Below, one piece after another: positions 14,051 to 23,128 of a stretch of DNA of 24,367 nucleotides. Positions within the stretch are counted from its first letter, which is position 1. Each line of letters begins with the position of its first letter. The notes below the pieces were generated by a model. That model saw only the letters and a program-made list of their open reading frames with translations, searched no databases and was not told the origin of the DNA. The DNA is from JBIOJB01 sp044450465 (GTDB lineage: Bacteria; Chloroflexota; Dormibacteria; Dormibacterales; Dormibacteraceae), in the NCBI GenBank assembly GCA_044450465.1, contig JBIOJB010000044.1, positions 1 to 24,367 of the forward strand. The letters are read 5' to 3'. A program made the position numbers and the translations under genes.

Positions 14051-16270
14051 CTAGGGTGCCGGCGGTGGGGATCCGATTGGCACCAGGACGGCCTCGTCGA
14101 AATACCAGTCGGTGCTCAGCGTGGCAGTACCTTGCCCGGCCGCAAATACGGCCAAGAACTGAACGGCATGATCAGGCTTTGGCATTATTCCGGCGCCGAC
14201 CTTAACCCACGAATAACGTGCGCCGACCTGACTCGGCGCGACCATTTCAGAAATGGCCCAGAGCTGAGCTGTCCCGTCCCAGAGTCCTAGCTGCAGCTCG
14301 GGAGTTGTATAGGCGGGATTCGCCACCCTGACACGAAACCAGACGTCGTAGAGTCCCGGATTTGGGACGACCCAGTTTTCGAATGCGTCAACCGTGTACG
14401 AGTCGACGTGCGTTCCGCTTGGAAGCCTGACCGCGCGGCCGTGAGAAGCGGAAGGATCCGGTACCGCCGACCACGGTGCATAGAACGACCCACGATCGGC
14501 AGCGATGCGATAGGGGGTGTAGCCATAGTGATCGGTGGAGAAGGATGAGGCGCCACACACAACGACGGCGCCGACCGGCGTCGTCTGAATCCGCAATCGC
14601 CACGGCGTCGATTGCCCGGTGTTAGGAACGTAAACCCATTCCGGCGAGGACGGGGACAGCGCAACGTGCTGCAGCAGCTTTGAGGCCGGAACACCGAGGA
14701 ACCCGAGATAGAGATACGCCTCTCCGCTTTTCGTCGACTGAAACATCACCGACCGACCGCCAGTCACTTGGACGTCAATAGTCGATCCGGCCGTCGAGTC
14801 GACAGTTTGGCATAGTAGACCCTGCGTACTTCGGGCCGGATCAGCTGAGACAGCCAGTTTTCCGCCAAAGAGCTTGACCATCTCCTGGTCAACGACCGCA
14901 GGTGGCAGATGACGCAGGGTGTCGATCGTCGGCGCTGCAAACGGATAGCCCAGCTCAGCGCTGGCCGAGAGATAGGGGCCAGCGTGCAGCTGCGGCATGC
15001 TTTCCTGGTCCAGAACGACGCCCATGTTCATGTCTGGGGCACCGCGAAATGCAGCCACTGTCTGCAGCTCGACTCTCTGCGTTCGCATCATGTTTGTCTG
15101 GACGATCGCCAGGTCCCGCAGCTGGACTGCGTTGGCGAAGATACCGATCGCAAACGCGACCGCAAAAACCGGGCGCCACCATTTGGCCCAAGGAAGTTTT
15201 CGCGCGGCGTCGGCGATCAACGGCAGTAGGAAGACGGCTCCCACGTAGACGTAGTGAGTGTCGGTTGCGGCCTGGATCCCAAGCCAGGCGCGCCCTAGAC
15301 CGACAAGAGTGAACCATGCGATCGCTCCGGCAATCAGGCCCAACTGCCAGCTCTGCACTCGTCGTTGTCGATACCAGTACCAACCGACAAAGATGGCGAG
15401 GATGGGCAATATGCCGACTCCCGCGGCAGGCGAGGCGAAAATTGCTCCCGCAGATGTCGCCAACCCCAACCCGATGAACCGGGCCATGGTCTCGAAGTAA
15501 CTCAATCCCAGCGACGGCCTATGGACGTCGGCCTGAAAGCCCGACGGCGGACATGCGGGGCATGTTCCAGGGGACCCGGGAAACTGGGCTCCATAGACGA
15601 GAAACCACACTCCGAACAGCGCGATTGGCACGAAGACCGCCGGCAGAAACCGCCGGCGGCGCGGATCAAACAAAAGCGCGACGCCGGCGGCCACGACAAA
15701 TGCAAGGCCGACCCCGGAGCACATCAAGGACGCAAGCAAAGCCGCCGCAGCCGGGAAAACGCGTCTGGGAAAAGGGGGGTCGCCCTCCAGCAGTAAAAGG
15801 GACAGGAGACCAAAAGCGACTGAACCCACAAAGCCCAGCTGAAAGGCCCACACGATGTTCTTCCCGCCGCCACCTAGCACCAACAGGGTTAGCGCAGCTG
15901 CGAAGGCGGGTAGGTCGCCAGAGCGACGGCGAATCAGCATGAAAAGGATCAGGACCGAAGCCACATGCGCTACCAGAAGCGCCGCCTCATACGGAACGTG
16001 GCTCCTCAGGCCAACGACGACGAATAGGAGTTTCCAGATGAGAATCGGAAGCGTCGACCAATGCTCGTTGTGGGGCATCAGGAACACGCTGAGGCTCCAT
16101 GAGCGGTCACCGACCACGAAGTCCCACTCGTCGTAATAGAAGTACTCGTAGTTGGTAAGAACCAACACACCTGCGAGCACTGCAAAGGCGCACGCGACTA
16201 GGACCCATAGCAACCAGGAAGCGCGAACGTCGCCGGCGCGCGAAGGTGGCCGGGCTGTTACATCCTGCAT
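14051..16270 (-). CDS. GT-C-like membrane protein with C-terminal outside domains (copy B)
   Basis: The 739-residue product starts at ATG 16270 with a good AGAGG ribosome binding site (16277-16281, 6-nt spacer). It has a membrane part with roughly ten helices (about 19-385). The first outside loop holds YYDEWDF (45-51) and PHNEHW (66-71), positions typical of the catalytic acids of GT-C transferases that use polyprenyl-phosphate sugars. A second loop has CPACPPSGFQADVH (237-250), a CxxC pair. From about 386 to 739 lies a soluble part, presumably outside, with two modules: a strand-rich one (about 480-580) and a CBM-like beta-sandwich (about 590-730) ending DWYFDEAVLVP. It is a paralogue of the next upstream gene (16280-18508), sharing most motifs in order. 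Its substrate is unknown and activity is inferred. Confidence 0.75.
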   Translation of the reverse strand: MQDVTARPPSRAGDVRASWLLWVLVACAFAVLAGVLVLTNYEYFYYDEWDFVVGDRSWSLSVFLMPHNEHWSTLPILIWKLLFVVVGLRSHVPYEAALLVAHVASVLILFMLIRRRSGDLPAFAAALTLLVLGGGGKNIVWAFQLGFVGSVAFGLLSLLLLEGDPPFPRRVFPAAAALLASLMCSGVGLAFVVAAGVALLFDPRRRRFLPAVFVPIALFGVWFLVYGAQFPGSPGTCPACPPSGFQADVHRPSLGLSYFETMARFIGLGLATSAGAIFASPAAGVGILPILAIFVGWYWYRQRRVQSWQLGLIAGAIAWFTLVGLGRAWLGIQAATDTHYVYVGAVFLLPLIADAARKLPWAKWWRPVFAVAFAIGIFANAVQLRDLAIVQTNMMRTQRVELQTVAAFRGAPDMNMGVVLDQESMPQLHAGPYLSASAELGYPFAAPTIDTLRHLPPAVVDQEMVKLFGGKLAVSADPARSTQGLLCQTVDSTAGSTIDVQVTGGRSVMFQSTKSGEAYLYLGFLGVPASKLLQHVALSPSSPEWVYVPNTGQSTPWRLRIQTTPVGAVVVCGASSFSTDHYGYTPYRIAADRGSFYAPWSAVPDPSASHGRAVRLPSGTHVDSYTVDAFENWVVPNPGLYDVWFRVRVANPAYTTPELQLGLWDGTAQLWAISEMVAPSQVGARYSWVKVGAGIMPKPDHAVQFLAVFAAGQGTATLSTDWYFDEAVLVPIGSPPPAP

Positions 16271-16276
16271 GCCAGG

Positions 16277-16281
16277 CCTCT
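16277..16281 (-). promoter_or_regulatory. Ribosome binding site overlapping the upstream stop codon
   Basis: AGAGG read on the minus strand overlaps the TAG stop (16282-16280) of the upstream gene and lies 6 nt before ATG 16270. This supports both the start choice and reinitiation coupled to the upstream gene. Confidence 0.55.
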
Positions 16282-18508
16282 AGCTCGACGGGGCGAGCCC
16301 ACTCGGCACCATCACAGCTTCGTCTACGTACCAGTCCGCACCGAGATTCGCTGCGAACGACGCCAGGAACTGGACGTGGTGTCCGGCGGTCGGACTGACA
16401 CCTGAGGCCACCTTCAGCCACATGTAATCTGTGCCGGCCTGGTTGGCCGTATACGTGGTTGCGCCAACCCAGACCTGCCCCTCGTCGTCCCACAGCCCAA
16501 GGGTCATCTCCGGAACCGCACCCGCCGTGCCGGCGACCCTGACGCGATACCAGACGTCATAGGCCCCCTGGATCGGCACGAATCCACCTTCAAAGACGTC
16601 GTTCCTGAAGGTCGGATAGACGCCTTTGGAAGCCTTTGCGGCCGAGCCATCTGAGGCAGCTACGTCCTGGACCGCCGACCAGCCGGGATTGAGGTTGCCC
16701 TTGTCCGCATGGCCGCGGTATACGTTCTGGACCGTCTCCTGGACTTGAAAGGGAGTGGGGGAGCACGCCTGGACGGCGCCCAGGTCGGTCGTCACGATGC
16801 GCACCTGCCACACGGCCGGCTTCCCGGTGTTGGGCAGGTACACCCATTCCGCCGTTGACGGCTGCAGGTGCACAGGCTGCAGCGGCTCGGCGCTTGGCGG
16901 ACCCAGATACCCGAGAAAGAGAAAGGCGTCTCCCGCGTTGGCGGCTTTCACCATGATCGACTGGCCATCTGGGACCTGGAAGGACATGATCGATCCGGAG
17001 GTGGCGGGGACGTCACGGCATACCATGCCTTGCGTGGACCGGGCGGCGTCAGGCTTGGCGGAAAGGGCCGCGCCGAACAGGTTCACCATCTCTCGATCCA
17101 CGTCTTGCCACGGCAGGCTGCGCAGCGTGTCGATTGTGGCGTGAGGCACGGGCGAGCCGAGCTCGTCGATTGCGGAGAAGTAGTGCGCCGTGACCAGCTG
17201 GGGCATGATCGTGCTGTCGAGGCTCCCGTCGACCGTCATGTCGGGCGCGCCTCTGAAGACTTCGGCGGTCTGCAGCTCCGCATCTTCGGTGCGCATGACC
17301 TCGGTGTGGGTGCTGCTCAGGCTGAGCGCCGGGATTGGACCGATGAGGGCCCGATCTCTCATTTGAAGGATGTTGGCGAACAGGGCGAGGACGAAGACGA
17401 TGGCAATTGCCGGGCGCCAAAGCAAAGTCCAGCGGAGAGAGCGTGCCGCCTCCGCCAGCAACGGCAGCACGAAAGCCACGCCCATGTACATGTAGCGAGA
17501 CTCGGCGGCGGCCGCGGCCCCGTACTGGGCTCGGCCAAGACCGGTGAGGGTGAACCAGGCCAGGACGCCTGCGACCATCCCAAGCTGCCAGCTCGCGAAC
17601 CTTCTGGTCCGGTAGAGGTGAAGGGCGACCAGGACGGCCAGGACCGGGAGGAGGATCGCCCCGAGGTCCGCGACGCCGAAGACGGCCGACACTGAGGCCT
17701 GCAGGCCTGTGACCACGAAACTGGCCAGGCTGAGTACGTACCCGACGGTGATCGGTCCGCGGTGGATGTCGGCGCTGAATCCAACGGGAAGGCAGGTCGG
17801 GCATGGAGCCCCCGGCGTGCCTTTCAAGCCTGCTCCGTAGAGCGGGAACCACACCGCGAATGCCACCACCGGCACGACCAGGGCGAGCAGAAAGCGCCGT
17901 CGCCGGCCATCCGCCAGCAGCTCGACGCCCACCGCGGCGAGAAAAGCCAGCCCCGCACCGGAGCACATGAGCGAACCAAGCAGAGCGGCTGACGCGAGGA
18001 GCACTCGGCTAGGGAACGGCGGATCCCCATCGAGCACCAGCATCGCAAGCAGCCCGAACGCAACCGACCCCACGAACCCGATTTGAAACGCCCACACGAT
18101 GTCCGTACCTCCGCTGCCGAGCAAGAGCAGGACGAGCGCCGCGCCGAAAGCGGGGAGGTCGCCGGAGCGGCGGCGGATCAAGGCGAAAAGCAGGAAAACC
18201 GAGGCGAGGTGGACCGCGAGCAGCGCCGCCTCGTAGGGGATGTGGCTTCGAATTCCAACCACGACGAACAGCAGCTTCCAGATGAAGATGGGAATCGTGT
18301 ACCAGTGTTCGTTGTGCGGCAGCAGCAGAACGGTCAGATTCCATGGCCGGTCGTACTCGATCAATTCCCATTCGTCGAAAAAGAAGTTCACGTAGCTCGT
18401 GACGTACAGAATCGCTGCGAATGCGAGGGCGGATGTGACGACCAGCGCGCGGAAGAGCCACGGCGAGCTGACGTCTCCGACTCGCAAGCTTCGCTGTGCC
18501 GAGGTCAC
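16280..18508 (-). CDS. GT-C-like membrane protein with C-terminal outside domains (copy A)
   Basis: The start is GTG 18508, whose bases overlap the TGA of the preceding gene as GTGA (18508-18505); the ORF extends further upstream only as antisense-like residues. At 742 residues the length matches copy B (739). The same layout is seen: a helix at about 20-40, FFFDEWEL (42-49), PHNEHW (64-69), CPTC (236-239) followed by GFSADIH, then a long soluble tail. The tail ends in a module with YDVWYRVRVAG and ADWYVDEAVMVP. The DE acids and the conserved NEHW histidine loop would sit on the outer face, as in lipid-sugar-dependent GT-C enzymes. Transfer of a glycan-chain sugar or decoration at the surface is inferred. 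The tail module resembles carbohydrate-binding sandwiches. Confidence 0.75.
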   Translation of the reverse strand: MTSAQRSLRVGDVSSPWLFRALVVTSALAFAAILYVTSYVNFFFDEWELIEYDRPWNLTVLLLPHNEHWYTIPIFIWKLLFVVVGIRSHIPYEAALLAVHLASVFLLFALIRRRSGDLPAFGAALVLLLLGSGGTDIVWAFQIGFVGSVAFGLLAMLVLDGDPPFPSRVLLASAALLGSLMCSGAGLAFLAAVGVELLADGRRRRFLLALVVPVVAFAVWFPLYGAGLKGTPGAPCPTCLPVGFSADIHRGPITVGYVLSLASFVVTGLQASVSAVFGVADLGAILLPVLAVLVALHLYRTRRFASWQLGMVAGVLAWFTLTGLGRAQYGAAAAAESRYMYMGVAFVLPLLAEAARSLRWTLLWRPAIAIVFVLALFANILQMRDRALIGPIPALSLSSTHTEVMRTEDAELQTAEVFRGAPDMTVDGSLDSTIMPQLVTAHYFSAIDELGSPVPHATIDTLRSLPWQDVDREMVNLFGAALSAKPDAARSTQGMVCRDVPATSGSIMSFQVPDGQSIMVKAANAGDAFLFLGYLGPPSAEPLQPVHLQPSTAEWVYLPNTGKPAVWQVRIVTTDLGAVQACSPTPFQVQETVQNVYRGHADKGNLNPGWSAVQDVAASDGSAAKASKGVYPTFRNDVFEGGFVPIQGAYDVWYRVRVAGTAGAVPEMTLGLWDDEGQVWVGATTYTANQAGTDYMWLKVASGVSPTAGHHVQFLASFAANLGADWYVDEAVMVPSGLAPSS

Positions 18509-20754
18509 GACTGAGTCGCCAGGCTCGTGCGTGGCGCTGTGAAGTAGCGGTACGTCACGTAGGCGAGCCACAACACGGCGCAAACGTTGGCGATCACGGC
18601 AACGGTGATGAACCGGTCCGACGCATAGAAGTGGACGACGAACGAGGTGATTGGGCTGTGCGACAGCGGATAGTCGAGGCTCGATATCAGCACGCCCATG
18701 TCTCCGTACATCGGGATGAATGTCGTGACGGTCCAGATGGCGGCGATGTAGTAGTAGGCGACCCCGCCCATCCAGCGGCGGCACAGGAGCAGGAAGGGGA
18801 GGGCCAGGACGAAGTGGGTCGCCAGGATCCCGGTGAGGAGCATGAGGAAAGACGTGATACCCAGTGCGACCAGCGGGAGGTATCCACCATCGTCCAGCGA
18901 GGATCGTTTCCGGAACAGCAGCAGCCCTGCGACGATCAGCATCGCCGCGACAGTGAGCACCTGGCTGAGCGTCTGATATGTGAGGGAGCCGAAGACCACC
19001 TCTGAGGTCGGCGTGAAGGCGCGCTGAAGGCTCGAGGCCCCGTGCGCCAGGTAGGTCACCATGGGCCAGATCGAAAGGCCGCCCTGGGAGACTGTCGTCA
19101 GCGCCGCCTCATTGCCTCCGGCTTCCTGGACGCCGAGGTTGTGCAGCATGATGTCGACCGGAAGCGAGGGGCTCGTCGCCAGCGTGAAAGGTACGAGCGC
19201 GAGGAAAGCGACGATCACCGTCCAGGAGAGCGCGGCGACGTTCTGCCTCCATGTGAACCGTCTCAGCAACACGATCCCGAGCAGCACACCGAACACGACC
19301 ATCTGCGGCCGCGTGAGCACCCCTGCCGCGAGCGCCATCCAGGCGAACGTCGGGCGCTGCCTTTCCAGCAAGAGGATCGCCGCCAGGACGAAGAAGAGGC
19401 TGAAGACGTGGGTCTGGCCCCAGACCGACATGTTGAACCACACGGCCGGGTTGAACAGAAAGAGAGCGCTCGCGGTGAGGCGCCATCGCTCACTTGCTCC
19501 GAGCTGCTTCAGGATGAAGTAGATCAGCGCTGCGTCCGCCAGCCCGAACAGGACGTTCACGGTTTTGATCAGGTACTCGAGCTGCAGGCTCGTGGTGCTG
19601 AACACCGCACCGCCGGCAAACAGGAGGCTGTTCACCCAGCCGATCGCAGCAGATAGATAGGCGGAAACCGGCTCGTACGGAAAGGCCGACTCGATGTAGG
19701 GCACGCCACGCCAGGTCGAGGTCACCGACACGAGGTTTGGGAGGTAGTAAAGCTGCGCGATTCCGTACACCCGCGCCACGTACGCCCACAGCTTCGCCCC
19801 GCCCATGTCGAACGGGTGCGAGCCGAGCGGAAAGAGCAAAGCGTTGCCGGCGAGATAGACAACGATCGCCCCCACCCCGATGGCCAGGGCACGAGGGCCG
19901 CGCGAGATCGCCGGCCGCCGGCGTGGGGATCCTGACCAGGCCGAGAACGCTCTCCATGGAGCGTTGATGACGATCGCCAGCACGATCGCAAGCGCCCCGA
20001 GCACAGCCAGGGCGGTGAGGAGAAACCTGGCCGTGGGATCGTCGATCCGCGATGCCCACGACCTCTGGTGGGGAAGGGTGAGACTGTAATTCTGCAGAAC
20101 CACCTGGCTCGTGCCGGCGGAGCCAAGCGCGGAAGCGGTCAGTGAAAGCTGGACGTTGCCGAAGAGCGCGTTGAGCTGGCCGGGTGTTGCGGACGCCTGC
20201 CCGTTCGTGCCGTCATCCCCCGTGACCGTGCTGGTGATCACCCCATTCGCCCGGTCGGCGAGGACGGCCAGGTGATATGTGTGATGTGTCTGGTAGGTGC
20301 CGAGGACTTTCGCGTCGACTACGCTGCCGCCGACCAGCGTTGGGCCGGCGGTGCCCTTGTCGATCGCGTAGGCGGTGATCTGGTGCTCGGGTGCTGAGCC
20401 GAACACCACGAACTGCCCAGAACCCGTCCACGGAGACCAGACGCCGATTCGAAATGACCCGCCGTCATCCAGCACCGTGACATCGACTGCGGCGCGAAGC
20501 GTGCGCAGGGGAGTCGTGACCAGCGTCGCGCTGTCGAGCGACCCTTGTGGGGCGGTCACGTTGAGCGAGCTCGCGTAAACCTGAACAGCACCTTTGCCGC
20601 CGACAGAAGTCGAGACCAGGTTTGGATCGAATCCCGTGTACAACGCGTCGACGGCCGGATGCCTCCAGGCGTCGGCGGGGATGAGCGTAAGGGTCAGCAT
20701 GACCAAGGCAAGTGCGGGCAAGGCCCAGCCCAAGGATTTGCGGAGCCGGTTCAC
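18505..20754 (-). CDS. Gpi18/GT-C-like glycosyltransferase with N-terminal beta-sandwich (copy B)
   Basis: The start is GTG 20754, 4 nt after the stop of the preceding gene; no strong ribosome binding site is seen. The 749-residue protein begins with one membrane helix (about 10-28), followed by an outside beta-sandwich of LamG/concanavalin type (about 35-228). The GT-C membrane domain follows (about 240-735). Motifs are HPFDMGGAKLWAY (313-325, with Asp316 in the first loop), ESAFPYE (355-361), NPAVWFNMSVWGQTH (435-449) and TRPQM (481-485). The N-P-x(6-7)-S-x-WGQ pattern is typical of the Gpi18-like mannosyltransferase group, which uses polyprenyl-phosphate mannose. Donor and acceptor are not known here. 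It is a paralogue of the upstream gene and is translationally coupled to the next through GTGA. The lectin-like domain may grip the acceptor glycan (inference). Confidence 0.8.
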   Translation of the reverse strand: MNRLRKSLGWALPALALVMLTLTLIPADAWRHPAVDALYTGFDPNLVSTSVGGKGAVQVYASSLNVTAPQGSLDSATLVTTPLRTLRAAVDVTVLDDGGSFRIGVWSPWTGSGQFVVFGSAPEHQITAYAIDKGTAGPTLVGGSVVDAKVLGTYQTHHTYHLAVLADRANGVITSTVTGDDGTNGQASATPGQLNALFGNVQLSLTASALGSAGTSQVVLQNYSLTLPHQRSWASRIDDPTARFLLTALAVLGALAIVLAIVINAPWRAFSAWSGSPRRRPAISRGPRALAIGVGAIVVYLAGNALLFPLGSHPFDMGGAKLWAYVARVYGIAQLYYLPNLVSVTSTWRGVPYIESAFPYEPVSAYLSAAIGWVNSLLFAGGAVFSTTSLQLEYLIKTVNVLFGLADAALIYFILKQLGASERWRLTASALFLFNPAVWFNMSVWGQTHVFSLFFVLAAILLLERQRPTFAWMALAAGVLTRPQMVVFGVLLGIVLLRRFTWRQNVAALSWTVIVAFLALVPFTLATSPSLPVDIMLHNLGVQEAGGNEAALTTVSQGGLSIWPMVTYLAHGASSLQRAFTPTSEVVFGSLTYQTLSQVLTVAAMLIVAGLLLFRKRSSLDDGGYLPLVALGITSFLMLLTGILATHFVLALPFLLLCRRWMGGVAYYYIAAIWTVTTFIPMYGDMGVLISSLDYPLSHSPITSFVVHFYASDRFITVAVIANVCAVLWLAYVTYRYFTAPRTSLATQS

Positions 20755-20758
20755 GTCG

Positions 20759-23128
20759 CTAGACCGGTTGCGGCTCTGGACGGCGGCTGCTGCGGATGGC
20801 CTCCCAGCTCTTCATCCCCAGCACGACCAGCAGCGCGATGTTCGCGAGGGTGCCGAACGTGATGAACCAGTCGGCCGAGAAGAGGGCCACGACGAGCCGG
20901 CTGATCTCGTTGTTGGTAGAGCTCACAACGCTGGCGCTGCCGCTGTAACCAAGAAAGTCCTGGGATATGTGGCCGAACGAGGTCACGAGGGTGATCGTCG
21001 TGAGCACCGCCAGCGCGTACACGTAGCCGGTCGTGCTGAAGACCTGGCGGCACAGGATGATTCCGACCACTGCGTAGACGAAGTACCTCGAGATGAGGCC
21101 GGGAGTGAACATCAACCAGCCGAGCATGCCGAAGGCCACGACGGGCAGATACTGCCCGGGTTGGGCCGACAGTCTCCTGACCAGCAGAAGGGTGGCCCCG
21201 ACGACAAGCAGGAACGAGACAGACAACGCCGCCCCGACCTGGCCGTAAGTCAACGACCCCAAGAGGTGCTGGGTCGAAGGCGACCACATGCGATCCAGCC
21301 CATGCTGGCCGTTGACGAGCAGGAGTGGCAGGGTCCAGATGGAGTAATAGCCGGGGGACGTTCCGAGGTAAGGCACATCCGCCTGACCGTTACCAAAGTG
21401 GTAGGTAAGCGTCCGAGCGACCCAGTCGAAGGGTAGGGACGGGCTGATCGTGAGGGCGAAGGGGGCGAGGAAGATGAAGAACACGATCACGGTCCAGGAG
21501 AGCGACCTCAAATTCCGCAGAGCGCCGAACTTGCGCAGGTACATGGCGCCCAGGAGGAAGGCAAGCACGAACATCTGAGGGCGCGTGTACGCGGCGCCGA
21601 GCAGCATCAGCCAGGCCCCCAACGGCATGTCCAGCTCAGCCAGCCAGATCGAGCTCAGGACGAAGAAGAGGCTCACGGTCTCGGTGGATCCCCAGACCGA
21701 CATGACGAACACGACGGCCGGGTTCAGCGCCAGCAGCAGCGCTGAGGTCAGTGCCGTTGGTTTGCTCACAAGGCGCTTGAGGATCAGGTACGTGAGGATG
21801 CCGTCCGCGAATCCAAACAGGACGTTGAGGCCCTTCAGCAAGGCTTCGAGCGAGAAGCCATTGATGTTCTCGGCCACGGACTGGCCCGGCCAAAGGTGGT
21901 GATACGTCCAACCGGCCGCGAGGTAGTAGTAGGCCTTGGTCACGCCGTACGGAAAGCCGGCCTCGTGCAGGGGGATGCCGGACCAGGCACCGGCCGCTGA
22001 CACGATGAGCGTCCGGTAGTAGAGGTCCGCGAATCCGTAGTTGTCGGCGACGTAGGCCCAGATCTTGGCCGACAGAACGTCGTAGTGCGGTGTCGCAACC
22101 ACAAACAGCGGCACGTTGGCCACCACGTAGATCACGCACACCAGCGCCAAGCCACCGACAAGCCGCCAGCGAACTCGCAGCTCGGCCGCCATCCAGAGCA
22201 ACCGAGCCCGCGCCCGCCCGAGCGCCTGCGGCGAGGCGAGACGCAACGCGACGGCCAGGAGGCAGATCACGATCGCGGCCGCCAGGAGGACCTCCACCAA
22301 CGTGTGCGCTATCGGGTCGTCGATCGTGACCGCGGCCTCCGCGCTCGAGTTGGACTGCGACGGGAGCGTGACGGCGAAGTTTCGAATCACCGCCTGGGTC
22401 GGCTCGGCAACCGCGGAGGAAGAGACGGTCAGCGAGTACCTGAACGCTTTGAACAGGTCGGGCGCATCGGCGGCGGTGATCGTGGAGCCGGCGTCCGGCA
22501 ATCCGGGCCCACTGATCTGAGCATCGATCCTCCGACCCGATTGGTCGACGTTCATGGTCACGTGATAGGGCTGGCCGAGCACGTAATGCCCAAGCACCCG
22601 GTTGTTGGTCACCACTCCACCCACGAGATCCTGCTGCCCGCTCCCGGCATCAACCGTCTCGGCTCTGATGACGTCTCCTGCGTCGTGATCGAAGACCAGG
22701 AAGTAGCCGGCCGCATTCTCCGGGCTCCACACCTCGATGCGAAGAGGGACGGACTGAGCAGCCTGCGCAACCACCTCGACGTCAAACGACGAGAAAAACG
22801 AAAGAGGCGTCGTGAGCAGGTCAACCGTCGGATGTGATTGGGCCAGGGCGCCGATCGTCAGTGCATCCGGCGTGACCTTGACGATGCCCGAATTGGTGGC
22901 GGGCCCAGTGGGTGAAACGAACAGCAGGTTCGAGTCGAAGCCGCGGTAGGTCGCGTCGGTGGCCGGTTGCTTCCACACGTGAACCGGGGTCACGATCAGA
23001 GCAACGATCAGCACGGCCAGCGCGACCGCAGCCGCTGAAATCACCCCGCTCACAGAGATGGAACTTCGCCACGAGCGGCTCGCGGTTTCCGGGTGCCCGG
23101 AGCCATCGGATTTGAGCTGCGCTTTCAC
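20759..23128 (-). CDS. Gpi18/GT-C-like glycosyltransferase with N-terminal beta-sandwich (copy A)
   Basis: The start is GTG 23128, overlapping the TGA of the GT4 gene as GTGA (23128-23125). The 789-residue product has a longer N-terminus than its paralogue: one helix (about 26-50), an outside sandwich (about 60-256) and a membrane domain from about 275. Motifs parallel copy B: HYDVLSAKIWAY (348-359, Asp350), HEAGFPYG (388-395), NPAVVFVMSVWGSTET (469-484) and TRPQM later on. Here WGQ reads WGS, a change at a conserved position in the Gpi18-like pattern, so specificity or activity may differ from copy B. It is probably an outside glycosyltransferase using a lipid-linked sugar, second in the operon directly after the GT4 transferase. 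Substrates are not deducible from the sequence. Confidence 0.8.
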   Translation of the reverse strand: MKAQLKSDGSGHPETASRSWRSSISVSGVISAAAVALAVLIVALIVTPVHVWKQPATDATYRGFDSNLLFVSPTGPATNSGIVKVTPDALTIGALAQSHPTVDLLTTPLSFFSSFDVEVVAQAAQSVPLRIEVWSPENAAGYFLVFDHDAGDVIRAETVDAGSGQQDLVGGVVTNNRVLGHYVLGQPYHVTMNVDQSGRRIDAQISGPGLPDAGSTITAADAPDLFKAFRYSLTVSSSAVAEPTQAVIRNFAVTLPSQSNSSAEAAVTIDDPIAHTLVEVLLAAAIVICLLAVALRLASPQALGRARARLLWMAAELRVRWRLVGGLALVCVIYVVANVPLFVVATPHYDVLSAKIWAYVADNYGFADLYYRTLIVSAAGAWSGIPLHEAGFPYGVTKAYYYLAAGWTYHHLWPGQSVAENINGFSLEALLKGLNVLFGFADGILTYLILKRLVSKPTALTSALLLALNPAVVFVMSVWGSTETVSLFFVLSSIWLAELDMPLGAWLMLLGAAYTRPQMFVLAFLLGAMYLRKFGALRNLRSLSWTVIVFFIFLAPFALTISPSLPFDWVARTLTYHFGNGQADVPYLGTSPGYYSIWTLPLLLVNGQHGLDRMWSPSTQHLLGSLTYGQVGAALSVSFLLVVGATLLLVRRLSAQPGQYLPVVAFGMLGWLMFTPGLISRYFVYAVVGIILCRQVFSTTGYVYALAVLTTITLVTSFGHISQDFLGYSGSASVVSSTNNEISRLVVALFSADWFITFGTLANIALLVVLGMKSWEAIRSSRRPEPQPV

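Noticed and set aside
18509..18784. Extended 834-residue form of the 16280 gene
   Set aside because: The added residues are His/Arg-rich shadow text over the preceding gene; GTG 18508 gives a length equal to the paralogue.
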